DNA from: Nymphaea colorata
Lineage: Eukaryota; Streptophyta; Magnoliopsida; Nymphaeales; Nymphaeaceae
Length of the DNA stretch: 50,916 bases
Direction of reading: 5' to 3'
NCBI RefSeq assembly: GCF_008831285.2
Contig: NW_022205111.1
Span: 1 to 50,916 of the forward strand
This document shows positions 32,971 through 45,296 of the stretch, in pieces. The stretch's first letter is position 1, and each line of letters begins with the position of its first letter. The position numbers and the translations under genes were made by a program. The notes beneath the pieces were generated by a model. That model worked only from the letters and a program-made list of their open reading frames with translations. It ran no database searches and had not been told where the DNA came from.

Positions 32971-33235
32971 GGAAAATTTGAGACGATGAAGATGAAGAAG
33001 GAAATCAAAAAACAATAAACACATTGATTTACGTTGTTCAGTAAATGTTGCTTACAACCACCAGTGGAGTTATATGTAATTCTCATTCATCAATTCTGAA
33101 TTACAAAAGTTGAGTAGAAAAAGTGGAGCTCGAGCAATACAAGATATGTATGAAATCTCAACAAGTCTGAAAAATGCAACTGCTGGAGGGTAGGCCTCCT
33201 ACCTTTTATTAAGAATGAACTAGGGACTGTATGGA
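32971..33235 (-). repeat. copia-4 5' LTR (partial or eroded)
   Basis: Starts after the primer site. It contains AACACATTGATTTACGTTGTTC and a downstream CCACCAGTGGAG, a diverged form of the AACGTGGTTC...CCTACGTCCACGG motif in LTR-A. The outer edge is a guess near 33235, past GGAGGGTAGGCCTCCTACC. Confidence 0.6.
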
Positions 33236-33399
33236 GAAATAATCAGGAACAAAAAAAAAATCATAGGGGTGATAAACCCACTGTCCAAAAAACACAAGAA
33301 TTGGGTGAAAATCATTTGTTCCACCCCAAAAGCATCACTTTAATCAATCAAAATTCCTCTGTACGTTGGAGGAATATTACGTTGGAGGAATATTATTGG

Positions 33400-34330
33400 C
33401 TATCTCCCTAGTAGGGAGGTCGTTAGCAGCATATAGGTTAGCAGCATAATGCTTGATCCAAGTCAGGTTGTCCCTGATTCTTCCTCTTCCTCCTCGACCT
33501 GCCATAAAATTTATGATCCACCTTTTCTGGTTGGTGACAATTTTGATTTTGGTCTAGTTGTCTACTAAAGCAGAACATTCCATAATATGGTCGAAGATTT
33601 TTTCCTTCGTGTTGCCATGACAGATGGAAAGAATTAATCTTTTCCCCTCCCTTAGGTACAGTCCTGATGCCACTATGTTTTTTCTCTTCTTTCAGAAATT
33701 ATCTGAATGCAGATTTCATTGTCACTAAGCAGTAACCAACTCTGTGGTTACTCGTGTTTTGCAACCAGGTGGAGCAGCTTGCCAAATCTTCTTTCCTATC
33801 TTTTAGACAAGCTTTGAAGGAGAAACACAGACCCTCCACACCTTGCTTACTAGCCCAGCACTAGATATCTGTTTGTTCTCCACCATACACTGGTTTCGGT
33901 TTGTCCATGTACTTGAAGCAGTGGTATGGAAGCAAAGTTTCCAGCATTTGGTTTTTCAAGCCTCCTTGAGCTTGCAGCTGAACTACTTTTTGAAGTCATC
34001 TTCTATGTTACCTGAAAGGGAGATATGCTTACTAAGGAAGTTGCAAATTTAATTATGACTTTTGGTGACAACTTTACAACCAAAGAGGATATGAAAAGCT
34101 GTTTCTTCATCCTCCCTACATAAAAACCATCTGTTAGCAAGTGCCATTCCTTGTCCTTCCCATCTATCAAGGATCAGGAGGCGGTTATTCATTGGGACAT
34201 ATAGAAACCATCTGGCTATATGGTGGGCCTCTTTCAGTCAAATCTTTTCTTTGAATCAAACCCTGCTGGGAGTTTGGGCTTCCGACTCTTATAGGACAGA
34301 TGAATAAAATTGTTATACATAAAAAAAGAC
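33400..34330 (-). pseudogene. LINE-2: L1-type ORF2 C-terminus with zf-RVT
   Basis: On the minus strand: AHHIARWFLYVPMNNRLL, LDRWEGQGMALANRWFLCRED and EETAFHILFGCKVV. This is the zf-RVT domain that follows reverse transcriptase in plant LINEs (LANRC.LCxxxEE...H.LxxC). The downstream part reads NRNQ..., SAGLVSKVWRVC, KKIWQ in shifted frames. No poly(A) tail is visible at the 3' side. Confidence 0.75.
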
Positions 34331-34356
34331 AAAAACCAGTGAGCATAGACTACTAA

Positions 34357-35260
34357 TTACAATGAGGAAAGTATAGCAGCAGCATCAAAACATGGGTTGG
34401 TTCGAAGGATAAAAAATCTACATCTTATCTCTGAAATGTTGGGCAGATCATGAGATGTCCATGTTGCCTTCAAGGAATCTACAAAACCAGCTAAGCCAAA
34501 CTTTGCTGCTAGAAACCAACAAAAATTCATTTCACTGATATCCACAAATTCTTGGATGATTTCTTCCAACACTATGGTTTTGGCTCGGCCATGCCTCTGC
34601 TCAAAGTACCTAATCCCAAAATGGAGCGAGGTGGGTGTTGTCATTACCCTGCTTAATAGCAAACACCACCACCTTGCTTTGGCATTTTGAGCCCATCACG
34701 AATTGATGCAAACATCTTTGTGTGCAATAACGGCCCAATCATCAATTATGAGCTTAGATTTTAACCATAGATCAAGTTCTCTCCTATCTTTAGAATCTTC
34801 CTTTAATCAAAGGAGGAAGAGTTCCACACAGGCTGCCCAAACTCCCATATTGAGGTTCCTAGTTGGATCCATATCAGGTTCATGAAAACTTGCATTGTGT
34901 CATCCAAATGATGACCTGAAAGCACAACCTCCAGCATCGCATCTGCCAACCTCTTTTGAAGCTAGAAGAAAACCACCACTGGATTTCTTTAGAAAAATTT
35001 CTATGAGGAATATGTTGTCTACTGAACTTCAAAACAACTAATTTCCAAACTTTGACAGGCTTATGATAGTGGAAAAGGTCATCTGTTAGGAACTCTCCTC
35101 CTGCTTGCAGAAAAGGGGGCATTGGTTCACCATTTGAAACCCCTTCCCCTTGAGATGGTCTCGAGTAGGAAGCCTCTCGTGGCTGGCTATGTACAAAACA
35201 AGGCCTCTTGTAAGTGACTAAAGCAAGAGACTTGCGGAAAATATCCAAGAGTACTGCCAC
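34357..35260 (-). other. unidentified minus-strand open stretches
   Basis: Two frames, 101 codons (34357-34662) and 126 codons (34880-35260), lie in line with LINE-2 and on the same strand. I do not recognise their sequence. They include FGIRYFEQRHGRAKTIVLEE and KPVKVWKLVVLKFSRQH, with no membrane segments. They could be decayed LINE sequence or captured host exons. No start context or promoter is convincing. Confidence 0.3.
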
Positions 35261-35299
35261 AACAAGGAACTACATCCAACTCCACTGAGAGAATAGACT

Positions 35300-35879
35300 T
35301 TCTAGCAGTAGGAAACAGGAATCATTGCATATTTAGGGAATCCGAAACCACCAATTTGTCTATTTTCTCCGCATCTCAGTACCGCTAATGAGCTGGTTGC
35401 TGCCACAATACTGTTGCATCTCTAGGCGTTTGTTTTAGGCTAGATTTTGGTCCCCATTTAGTTATTTTTTGCCATTCTTTTTGGGTTTCCTTGTTCATTG
35501 CTTTTCATGGCTTACTAAATGGATGGACGCCTATCCTCTCACAGAGAGTTTCCAAAGAAAACTCCTTTATTCATTTTAAATCCAACATAATTTGATCTAA
35601 CTACAATAAACTCATGCACTACTTATCATTGCTGATTTTCAAAACCCGGTGCATTTTTTGCTTCTTATCTAACTTCATATGTTTGAAAGGCAAAAAAATG
35701 TTTTCCGTACCAAGTTCTTGTTTGTGTTTGCACCTTCCATAGCGGATAACCATACGTTAAGGATGGTTAAGGAAGAAAAATTACCAAAACAAAGACATGT
35801 TTTGGAAATATATACACCAGCAATAACGACATGAGTTAAACTCGCCTGATTTTGGGAGTGGTTTTTCAAACAAGAACAA
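35300..35879. other. spacer, nothing recognised
   Basis: No coding or repeat signature beyond short A/T runs. Confidence 0.4.
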
Positions 35880-36045
35880 AAAAAAAAGTAGTTGAGGTAA
35901 TGAGAAAGAGCTGAGCAAAGGGGCAGCCAAAAATTGTGATATATATATATATATATATGTATATATATTCAAAGTAGAAAAAAAGTAGTTGAGATAGTGA
36001 GAAAAAACTGAGGGAAAGAAAAACTAAAAAATGTGATATATATAA
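35880..36045. repeat. approximate 98-bp duplication with (AT)n
   Basis: AAAAAAGTAGTTGAG(G/A)TA(A/G)TGAGAAA, then AAAA(A)TTGTGATATATAT, occurs at about 35882 and again at about 35982. An AT microsatellite (35941-35968) sits between them. Confidence 0.7.
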
Positions 36046-36066
36046 ACAAAATTTGGTTCAAGTAAT

Positions 36067-36270
36067 TATTAAGATATTTGAGATAATAAATCTTGAATTT
36101 GTGTAAGTATATATTGAGAAATTGAATTTAAACGGCCTGACTTGGGGATATTAATTATTTGATCACAATCCAGATCCAAATTGGACCGCCTTTTACCTAT
36201 ACAATTGCGTATGTTGAAATCCAAACCAAGCCAAAATAGATGGATCTGGCTTGTGTATATCCAACGTGCT
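36067..36270. repeat. dispersed repeat, copy 2
   Basis: Partner of 3665-3856, same orientation. It also shares the outer AATATCCAA/ATATATCCAA-like end. Confidence 0.6.
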
Positions 36271-36294
36271 TGTCCCTTTTTAATAAGAAAAAGC

Positions 36295-36565
36295 GCATTG
36301 GATATACACAGGTATGTAATGATACCAAAAGCAAGAGAAAGGGTTGGGGCCCGCCGGGGTAGGAGGAATGAAGAAGACGCTGCCCCATCCTCCACGTCTT
36401 CCCATGGAGCATGCAAACCGTCTCCTCGTTAATAGATGTATGCAAATGGGATACATAGACAGGCATGTACTGATACCAAAAGCTAGGGTTGGGGCCCCGT
36501 CCTCCATGTTTTCCGGTGGAGCACGCAAACCGTCTCTTTTGTTAATAGATGTTTGAAAATGGGAT
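36295..36565. repeat. approximate 150-bp tandem duplication, GC-rich
   Basis: GATACCAAAAGC starts at 36321 and again at 36472. Both copies continue with GGGTTGGGGCCC, CCTCCA(C/T)GT, GGAGCA(T/C)GCAAACCGTCTC and TTAATAGATGT. The overlapping small frames on both strands here are readings of the repeat. Confidence 0.85.
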
Positions 36566-36996
36566 AATATATATACATATTTATATCAATATTTTTATCA
36601 TTTTTTCTCCCAGCATACTGCCGTTAGACTAATTTCAAATATGACCCTTAACTCCATACTTGAACCAGTTTGCTAAGCTAGATATAATTAATTTGTCCAC
36701 ACCAACCCACAAAATTTATTGATTTCTCGTTTTGCTGCATTCAATAATTACCACCTATGTTTATACAATTAGCACCTTTGTATAGATTTAGCATCTTGGG
36801 AATCTAAAATTGTTCGTCTCTGCCCTTCAACGAGCTTATTCCATTAGGTAAGCAAATAACTTCTACAGTTTTGTAAGATGTGCAAGGCATTAAGCATTTA
36901 CAAGAAGCCTGACATAAAGAATATGCCGACATTTTACAACCATCTACATGTCACGAGTCAATAATTAAAAAGGTAGCAGGTAAAATTTAAAAAAAA
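36566..36996. other. spacer
   Basis: AT-rich, nothing recognised. Confidence 0.4.
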
Positions 36997-37200
36997 ATTA
37001 GGATACATTCACGAATCAAATAGAGAATATACAGAGCTGCCAGTCATCGCCAGCTTCCTCTGCACGGCTTAAATTAGGATAGATTCACTCACAGGTCTAT
37101 TCATGCTGCAAATAATGAGAAAAAAGAGCTGCCATTCAATGGAGAATATACAGACAGGACAACAATTAATGGCAGCTTTTCATCGCCAGCTTCCTCTGAA
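36997..37200. repeat. interspersed direct repeats
   Basis: AATTAGGATA(C/G)ATTCAC, GGAGAATATACAGA and CATCGCCAGCTTCCTCTG each occur twice, giving an incomplete duplication of roughly 80-130 bp. Confidence 0.7.
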
Positions 37201-38327
37201 TTAAAGAAAGAAAGACACGACTTGACATTTGGTGTAGGATTTGCATTGACCCAATGCCCCTACCAATGTACATTGACATGAATGAGATCCTTATTTTTTA
37301 TGTCAGTGAATTACTGAACGGCTATCTTAAACCAAATGGACAATGACATATACAAACAAGTTGGAAAATAATTGGACGTGAATTTTTGGTGGTAATTAAT
37401 TCCTCTATCCTTAAATTATCTTCCACACTTTCATTATTCTTGCCGTAAATTTGAGAAAGTTGTTAACTGGATTAAGCGGCCAACTAAACTAATTTCTACA
37501 CATTTTAACATAATATGTTTCTGTGGCCTTTATCTGCATGACTTCCCAAGAGCAGCTTTACCTTTTGAGTGTGCTTTTTAAATCCATTCATTTTTAGTTC
37601 TCGTGTTTAATTCTAAAAGACTATGAGGCTAAGAGAGGCATCGAGCCTCTCGGAGGTGAGGCAAAGCAAGAAAATTGGAAAAAACAACTAAAATGGCAAG
37701 CCTATTAACAAAGAAAGTATAAAGCCCCATTTAGTTCTTGTTAATTATCACCTTTCGTATAGATATAGTACCTAACACCACACTAAACCACGGCAAACAG
37801 ATGCAGTACCAAAAATTGTTCTTTTTTAGGATTAAATGAAAATCATTAGTTATAATTTTAAATTTTATGCATGTACGTGTAAATATAAAATATAAATGAT
37901 AATAACAACTCTACGATTGTAATCCTTCAATTCTATGTTTGGATGCTTGGGAGATCAAGTTAGATATGTCAACACATGGTTCAGTTATTATGTTTTTTTT
38001 TTTTTTTTGATCTTATAATCTGCGATGAAAACAGGTTGGACGGTGACAAGAAGCACAATACAGCCCTTCCCACTATTTTACTAAATGAAGAATATCAACA
38101 ACAGATCATGAAGTTATAAACTAGCTGATTTTGTTCTAGTTATGCAAGAAAAGTAGTTTCCAGAGATTATGCACCTGGATTCACTAAAAATACCTTCCAC
38201 GGATACCTGAATTTCATTGTGAAGTAGACACAACACAAACAGATAGATAATGAAGAAAACTAATATATGGTTTAATAACATGCACGCATACACACCCCAG
38301 CAGCAGCCACATCAGTGGTGACATTAG
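37201..38327. other. AT-rich spacer
   Basis: No genes recognised. A T-run of about 18 lies at 37992-38009. Confidence 0.4.
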
Positions 38328-38371
38328 AGGCAAATGAAGTTGCTGGTGTAGGCAAATGAAGTTGCTGGTGT
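38328..38371. repeat. 22-bp perfect tandem duplication
   Basis: Two exact head-to-tail copies, 38328-38349 and 38350-38371, of a unit beginning AGGCAAATGAAGTTGCTGG. Confidence 0.95.
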
Positions 38372-39368
38372 AGAGCTGACATAAATACTGGTGAATCTGG
38401 CACCAATATAGGCTTTTTCTTCAATTTGAAAAAAGAAAAGAAAAATGGGGTGTGGTTCGTGATGTACATACCTCAGGCACAAGGCACACGTTCGGGTAAG
38501 TGCATGCTTCGGGCAAGAAGAACCTCTCCTCTTCACTTCGAGGCTTTTTTTGTAAAAAAACGCCTTGAGACTACACTTCAAGGTATGAAGTTTGCACCTT
38601 TTACAAAACTACTTAAAAATTGTCATACTTTAGGCTAACTCTTACACAAATGGAAATTAGACAGACTGGCAGATGTTGTTGCATGGGTGATGGAGGGACA
38701 AAAGTTAAAATTATAACCCGTTGCTAAAAGCACTACCAATTATTGCTGCTACATCATAAGTAGTCGTTGAAACCAAAGTGGCTAACACTTCCACTGACAA
38801 TTTTAAATTTTTAGCTATCATGCAACACTTAGCAGGTCACTGATTTCAATTCCCTCAATTCTTAACTTATTTTATTTTTAAAATACATTTAACAATAGTG
38901 CCTTTAAATATTCTAGTCAACTCTCTCCCTCTTTTTCTCTCTCTGTTTCTCCCTGATTGCTGGCCCATCCATTGGTGGTGCAGCATCTCTCTCCCTCCCC
39001 CTGCCTCTCTCTCCTCTCTTGCTCTTGCCCTCTCATTCAACCCAAACTCCGCTCTGTAGTTGTTCTCTCTGATAGTCTTCATTGATGGTTCATGGTTCAT
39101 CTTACGTGGTTCTCTGCTACCATCCTTGATCACTGGTTTCTATTCCGGCCTGTGGTTGACTCTTCATTATCCTGCTTCCTGTTGCCCATCTTGGCTCCTG
39201 GTTGCAGGTTCCATTCCGGCTGGTTCACACTGGCAGGATTCATCTCTGGTTGTCCACCTCTCATCCCTATTGTTGTCTAACATATTTTTCTCAGCTGTTC
39301 TACTGCTGGATTCTGGCCTTGGTACTCTCAACTGGATTTGCCTTCTATTGGCCCATCTTTTATATCCA
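38372..39368. other. unassigned spacer
   Basis: Contains a near-palindrome AGGCTTTTTTTG/AAAAAAACGCCT at 38541-38565, a C/T-rich tract at 38920-39030, and a T/G/C-rich part from 39060. Overlapping small frames on both strands have no domains. Confidence 0.4.
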
Positions 39369-40964
39369 GCACTGACGCTTTATTGTGAAAGTCAGTAAAG
39401 GCAGTGTCGTTGATACTTTTATTGGCGTTTCCGCACTATACTGTAAAAATTAACTTTTACTAATGCAAAAGAATTAAATGTCACTGAAAATTGATTTTGA
39501 TGTTTTATGTTTATTCTTTTTACTGACACAATTATTCAGCACTAAAGGTATAACAATTTTATTGATGTCATGCTTTCATTAGCAAAACATAGTCACTAAA
39601 AGCGACGGACCTATATCAGTGAAAATTCTTCCGCTATGGTCTCTTGATTATTTTTTTCAAAAAAAAAAAGAACTTGCATAACTGTTCTTCTCAATAGAGT
39701 GGGTTCTGGATCTTTGGTAGTTGTCTAGCAGCTTTGACAAAAATAAACCAAAAAATAATAAATAATAAATAAAATTAGTCAGAATGAGAACAATGAGGAT
39801 TAAGAAAGAGAAAATGAAAAAGGAACTTGCAACAAATTTTGGCGTCCAAAGTTCAATGGCAATTAGCATCCTCTTTTTTGCAATATATTCTAAAATGAAG
39901 ATGAGTATAAAACAATAGGCATATAAAATACATGGAGAGAGAGAGAGAGAGGAACATACCTTTGAGCTGGTTGGGTTGGGGAAATAAGGATGAAAAAGTA
40001 TGCAAAAGGAGGATGGCACATCTATTTTTATTAACCGGCTAGCGATTTACTAATGTGAATATTTTTGTGTCACTAAAAGTTTACATATGGGCGGGGAAGG
40101 AAGGATGGGGAAATTTAAAAAATTAGCCTTTATTGATCCAAAGTATCACATCACTAATGATTAGACTTTTTAAATTCAAAAAAATATGGGAGATCAAAAA
40201 ATTAAAGCTTTTACTAACGTTTACAGGCAACGTCACTAGAAAACCAAGAAAAATATGTTTTTTGTTGACATTTTGTGAAAAAACATCATTGCAAACTTCC
40301 AATAGGAGAATTTCTATATAATTTTACTAACATTTTAAAGGGGATGTTAGTAATGATGGAGCTTTTATTGACATTTACTTCACATGAGTGAGTTTTTACT
40401 CCGTAAGCCTATACCTCAAATATTCTCACCGCTATAGGCTTTTTGACAACACAAAAAGAGTAGTGCACTTCACGTGGATCCATTCTCGTCAGTACAGATA
40501 CACACATTTGCTGACATTTTTAGGGGAGATGTTAGTCATGATGGGCCATCACTAACATTAGTTAGATGTTTTGTAGACATATACGGGTGAATATTCTCAC
40601 CACTGTAGACTACTTCACATAACACAAAAAGAACAATTAACTTGCAATGACTTAGATCCATGCTCATCAGTATAAATTCACACCTTTACTGACATTTAAT
40701 AAGTATTGCTAGAAATTATTGACCATCAATGGCATTCATAACATGTTGAAAGTTTTCATCTTAATAGAGCTATACCTATAACCAATTTCACTACTATAGG
40801 TTTTTTCTTATGAACTTTGCAAAGGAAAGAAGTTTTACTGACAGGGATTGATTACATGTCCATAATGATTCCCCTTTATTGACGTTTGGATGGGAATGTC
40901 AGTGAAGATGAACATTTACCGACACATGTTTTTTCATGTCAGTAAATATCGTTTTTTTTTAGTG
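39369..40964. mobile_element. CACTA-like non-autonomous DNA transposon
   Basis: The right end reads ...TGTCAGTAAATATCG, a T run, then TAGTG at 40960-40964; on the minus strand this is CACTAAAAAAAACGATATTT, a CACTA-type terminus. Inside, TTTACTGACA, GTCAGTAAA, ACTAACATTT and GGGGATGTTAGTAATGATGG words recur in both orientations near both ends, like CACTA subterminal repeats. The left end is unclear: CACTGACGC at 39369 or CACTATACTG at 39434, neither with a matching 3-bp target duplication. No transposase is present. Confidence 0.6.
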
Positions 40965-41395
40965 TTATCTGCTTCTGGTGTGTTGTTTTTCATTTTTCAT
41001 TGGATAGTTTGCTAGAGTATTGTGGCCTTCCTGGGTGTATGATTGTGCTTTGCTTGGCCTCAATAATGGCTCCTTTCTTTGCTGTTATGGATCTATTTGG
41101 GCCATTCTTTGGTTTTGGGGCATCACTTTGTATTCTAGTGTCTACGTTGCTTTTGTCTTATTGACTTGCTATGTATTCTTGCATGTTTATCTGGGTTGTT
41201 TGACCCGTTTAACGAATTTTGTTTAGCAAGCCCTTTGTTTGCTACATATAGTGGTTTATGCCCTCCTCCACTAAGATTTGGTCATTTCTTTCTTTTTTAT
41301 TTCATTCTACGCTAGAAGCAAGTATCTAACTAAAAAAAGGTTCTGTAGTACCTTTAACTGTTAAACAAAATTATATTATCGTGGTCGGACTAAGA
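40965..41395. other. T/G-rich spacer
   Basis: Composition resembles 39060-39368 on the other side of the CACTA-like element. The 68-codon frame at 41020-41226 is hydrophobic, but this follows from T-richness; no domain seen. Confidence 0.35.
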
Positions 41396-41707
41396 GCAAT
41401 CTAGGTACCCACAAAATGCTTGAACTGCCTCTGAGGAGCAGCTTGGTATAGCTTCTAGGACCCTGACTTGCTTAAAATCCAGAATAAGCTGAACCACTGG
41501 AAAGGGAAACTGTTGAGCTATGCAGACAGATTTTGTTTGATCAAAGTTGTTTTCTTGGCCACTCCTAATTACTGGCTTTTATTGTTAAATTTGCCAACTA
41601 AAATTTACAATGCATGGAAGGATTATTTGCTAAATTGTTGCAGGGTGATTTTGGTTGATGTCATAAATTTCATCTTATTTCTTGAAGTGCTCTGTCTCAA
41701 ACCATGA
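41396..41707 (+). pseudogene. LINE-3: L1-type ORF2 scrap
   Basis: From 41468 the plus strand reads IQNKLNHWKGKLLSYADRF, LIKVVFLATPNYWLLLLNLP and KIYNAWKDYLLNCC. This matches the stretch after the RT core in plant L1 elements (KL..WKGK.LS..GR..LI..V....P.Y....F.LP). Flanks do not continue the element, so only a short piece survives. Confidence 0.8.
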
Positions 41708-41839
41708 ACAAAGGGAGCTGTGTGGTTATTTGAAAGTTTACTGAGATGAATTTGGTATACGTACTCTATTATGATATAGAGCTATTTGTTGTCAATTTTT
41801 ATGGGCAACATCTTGCAACGATAAATATCTAGTGTCTCT

Positions 41840-42960
41840 TTTTGTCTTCAAAGAGAAAAAGGACTCACCTAAGAACATGCAGTAACTAGAAACTAATCGT
41901 CTAGTGTCTCTGAATGTAGCCTAATCTGCATTGCAGTAAGCTATTAGTTGAAATTTTTGTTACAGAAATATTCCTTGTCATGGATTGTTGTTCAAATATT
42001 TAATTATTTTTATTGTTGCATCACAGTAAGATTTTCTCAACTGCTACATAAATCTGCTGAGAACATAGACAACAAGAAGAATATCTGGCCGTGATATGGT
42101 TAGATAGATTAAAAGACCCAGCAAATAACAATAACTTGAATGGCTCTTGAGCAACTTGACTTTCGTATAGGACAATTTTAGACAACTGTCTATTTGTGTG
42201 TCCCCCGGTTGCATTGCTAGCATTCCTTTTTTTTATAATGTTATACATATGCTTCCTTTGAGATATATAAATCCCTTTTTTTCTGTTCTTGACAATTCAA
42301 TGTCCTGAAAATATTTCAAGTGGCCAATGTCTCTCATATGAAATTTGTAGCTAAACTTTCTTTCTAGTTACCTATGGCTATGCGATTATCTTTATAAATC
42401 AGCAATCTGTAAAGTTGTTACCTTTTCTATGTGTGAACAATTAGCAAACACACTTCAATTGAGGAAATCCAAATTCAAGTTGGGCAGCTAAGACCAATTT
42501 TTGGGTGCCTGCTTTACACCTTACAATGACATGATCAGCTTGCAAATTCTTGTCTAACCCTTGCTACCATATCATTGAGGAGGTTGAATGTGTACTTCCT
42601 CTTGTGTTCACCATGCAAAAAATGCATTGTGAACATCTATTTAGAACAAAAACTAATGCATTTTAGTTGCAACCATTAGTTGACAGATCGTAGTAGTAAT
42701 TTTAGCAACTGAAGCATACGTTTCAATGTAATCCAGCCCTCGATTTGTAAACAGCCCTTGGCTACTAGCTAGGCTTTGGACCGTTTGATTTCTTCATTCA
42801 CTTTATACTTTAGTCTATAAATTCACGCACAGCCGATTGGCTTAATTCCAGAAAGAATATGCACTTTGTTTTGCTTCCAATGCATTAAAGTCTTCAATCA
42901 TTGCTTGACGCTAGCTTGGATCTTTGACAACCTGATTGCAGGAAGTTCGTTCACTAACTT
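41840..42960 (-). pseudogene. copia-5 RT and RNase H start
   Basis: Minus-strand motifs: PIGCA(stop)IYRLKYKVNEE, SKA(stop)LVAKG and a WITLKRM/YIETYASVAKI frame shift at the RT start. DVHNAFLHGE-like, EEVHIQPPQ, KLIMSL-GVKQAP, GLLIYLTISRPDI, VYVLSRFM and CDATIKII follow. RNase H begins with YCNAD and RDTRRLV near 41880-41950. The RT catalytic box is not legible. Confidence 0.82.
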
Positions 42961-44000
42961 GAGACACATTCAATAGAAATGAACGATGATTTGGTGGAAA
43001 TGTGGAGAATGACAACAATACGTATAGCATGTTCATTATTTAGTGGTTCTGAGATCAGATTTTGTTCATGAAATGAATCAATTTCTACATACCTATCTCT
43101 GCTAAAGAATTTTTTTTTCTTTCTAAATCAAATACAAGTATGCTTTTTGCCCAAATACATACCCCAGTAAAAATACATCTTCATTTTAACATCAAATTTT
43201 GAAGTTGAGTTCAAGTTGGTTGCAAAGCAAGGGCATCCAAAAACCTTCAAATGACTATAGGATGGTTTTAGATTGAATCAAATCTCAAATGGTGTTTTGC
43301 CTTCTAATTTTTCACTAGAAGTCCTGTTGATTAACTTCCATTTCATTCCCCCGATAAACACAAAGGTAAATCTGCTTCATGTTTGAGAGCATAAGTGACG
43401 TCAAGTATGTGCCAGTGCTTCCACTCTACAACACCAAATTTTTGTGGTGTGTAGGGGCAGCCATAATAGTGTAATATTCCTTTACTTTGTATAAATAATT
43501 CAAATCATGTATAAAAAATTCAAAACCCCTGTCGGTTTTGAACTTTAATTTGCTGTTTTTAAATTGGTTCTCAATCATTTCACAAAACTCTATATAACAG
43601 GCCATGTTTCATATTTATGTTCCATAAAATATGCCCACACAACTCTTGAATGATCATCCACTATAGTTAATTGATGGTGAGCACTATTAAAGGAAGCACA
43701 GAATAGGTCCCCATAGATCAACATGCACATACTCAAATGCACGGTTTGCTTGGAAGTTACTCAGCTCAAATGGTAGTCTAGTTTGTTTGGGTAAAATGAC
43801 ATATTTCATAATACTGATTTTTCATATGTATGATGGAATCCTGAGCTTGGGACAACTCGTTTCTGAAGTTTGAAGGATGACCTAGGCACCAGTACCACAT
43901 GTTGATTTTGTTTAGTTAAGTCAATGAAGCAAAGGCGCTCTTATCTTCATGATCTTTAGGATGTGCTTGAAAGTGAAACAGTCCCTGCCACAATTCACTG
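42960..44000 (-). pseudogene. copia-5 integrase remnant
   Basis: The core is readable in pieces: LKFKTDRGFEFF near 43510-43560, GCPYTPQKFGVVEWKHWHILDV near 43390-43460, and the segment equivalent to LPLCLSGE then PIKHHLRFDSI-like end. Acidic catalytic residues survive only in part. Confidence 0.75.
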
Positions 44001-44340
44001 TTTCAAATCACCATCCCAGAAATCAAGTCCTGCACAAAAACAACCTTTATTAGCTAAGATAACAACACAGGATGTGTGAGAAATCAATTGGGTAATAGAC
44101 AATAGATTAAAGATGAAGTTTGGTACATAGAAGACTTGATTGAGCACGAGTTCAATCTCCACAATAGGTGGCATATACAATACTGTTATTAGTTAGTTTT
44201 ATTGAAAATAAGGCAATGAGTTGAGTGACATTGATCCTAAATTTCATAGCTCTAGGCATGTGGTCAATAGCTCCACTAATTATAATCCACTACTTGGATT
44301 GGGTACAAGACATACCAACAAAAGTAATTTGTGATGAAGA
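43995..44340 (-). pseudogene. copia-5 protease and GAG-preintegrase remnant
   Basis: WIIISGAIDHMPRAM near 44270-44310 is the protease active-site region with DSG changed to ISG. LNQVFYVPNFIFNLLSITQL and SCVVILANKGCF (43995-44180) are the end of the protease and the start of the GAG-preintegrase region. Confidence 0.82.
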
Positions 44341-44344
44341 AATA

Positions 44345-45282
44345 GGGTTGTTTGGTTTTTCATTAAGCAACTGTTTTAGGAGGATTTATTTATCTACAGT
44401 GAAGGCTGGTGCCATCTCCTTTCTGGTCTGTTTAAGTAACATGTCACAGGCTGAAGCACTGTTGTTAAACAACTTGTTCTTCTCTACTTCAACCTATGTC
44501 TCAGTAACATGTTTCTCTGATTTTGATTCAGGATTGTTGAATGGAGGTGGACGATCCCTCAGCTTAAACCTCCTTTCCCTTGAATGGCCAGTGATTGACA
44601 ATGTGTGCAGAAATATTTATTCCTCTGGTTCTTGCTTTTGGTTGATTTAGAGTACTAATTTGCTGCTACTAGTCTAACATGATCCACAATTGAGTGCATA
44701 CGAGCCTCACACTGCTTCTCTTCCAATAAAACGAGTGAGTATACTTTCCCAATAGTGGGAAAAGCATCCAATAGTGGGAAAAGTCATTTAAACCCATTAA
44801 AAATTGTATAATACAATCTTCTTGCTGCTAAGTTACCACTTTTAAAGGGCTTTACAGAAACAAGTAGGTAAAGTGCCGCATTATGATCGTTCATCTCAAA
44901 GAGCTTCAAGTTTGGTGAAATAAATTGCGACTGATTGCTACTGTAATTCAATCGGCTTATGGTTGAATTTATTTGATACTTGCGAGGTGAGGTGCTTTAA
45001 GTGAGTTATTCATTCAATTCCATCCACACTTCCCTAGCCATTTGGGCATAGATTAGGCTGGTAGCAAGTTCATGTAAAAGGGAGTTTAGTATCCATGAGA
45101 GCACCATATCATTGTTGTATCTACAGTAATTGGCACACAAGAACAGTCCCTGGGCTATCTACATGGTGTAAGTAATAGGGGTTTACAATTTCTATATTTC
45201 TCAGACCAAACGCTGTCTCAGATGATGCATTGGGAGCTTCACACATTTGAGATGCATGAATTGTAGGATTTGAAGATGCCAT
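44345..45282 (-). pseudogene. copia-5 gag remnant
   Basis: The start is the ATG at 45282-45280, directly next to the primer site: MASSNPTIHASQMCEAP, then NPYYLHHVDSPGTVLV, DMVLSWILNSLLHELATSLIYA and AREVWMELNE, standard for plant retrotransposon gag (DUF4219/UBN2-like). The zinc knuckle near 44570-44620 reads FCTHCQS then GHSRERRFKLRDRPPP after a frameshift; the last Cys is Arg. A 141-codon open frame on the plus strand (44225-44650) is merely its antisense. Confidence 0.85.
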
Positions 45283-45294
45283 GGTCTGTTACCA
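45283..45294 (-). other. copia-5 primer binding site
   Basis: TGGTAACAGACC on the minus strand, 10 of 12 matches to the tRNA-Met site, two bases from the LTR edge. Confidence 0.75.
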
Positions 45295-45296
45295 AA

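Noticed and set aside
44225-44650. 141-codon plus-strand open frame
   Set aside because: It is the antisense of copia-5 gag and protease, whose motifs are legible on the minus strand.
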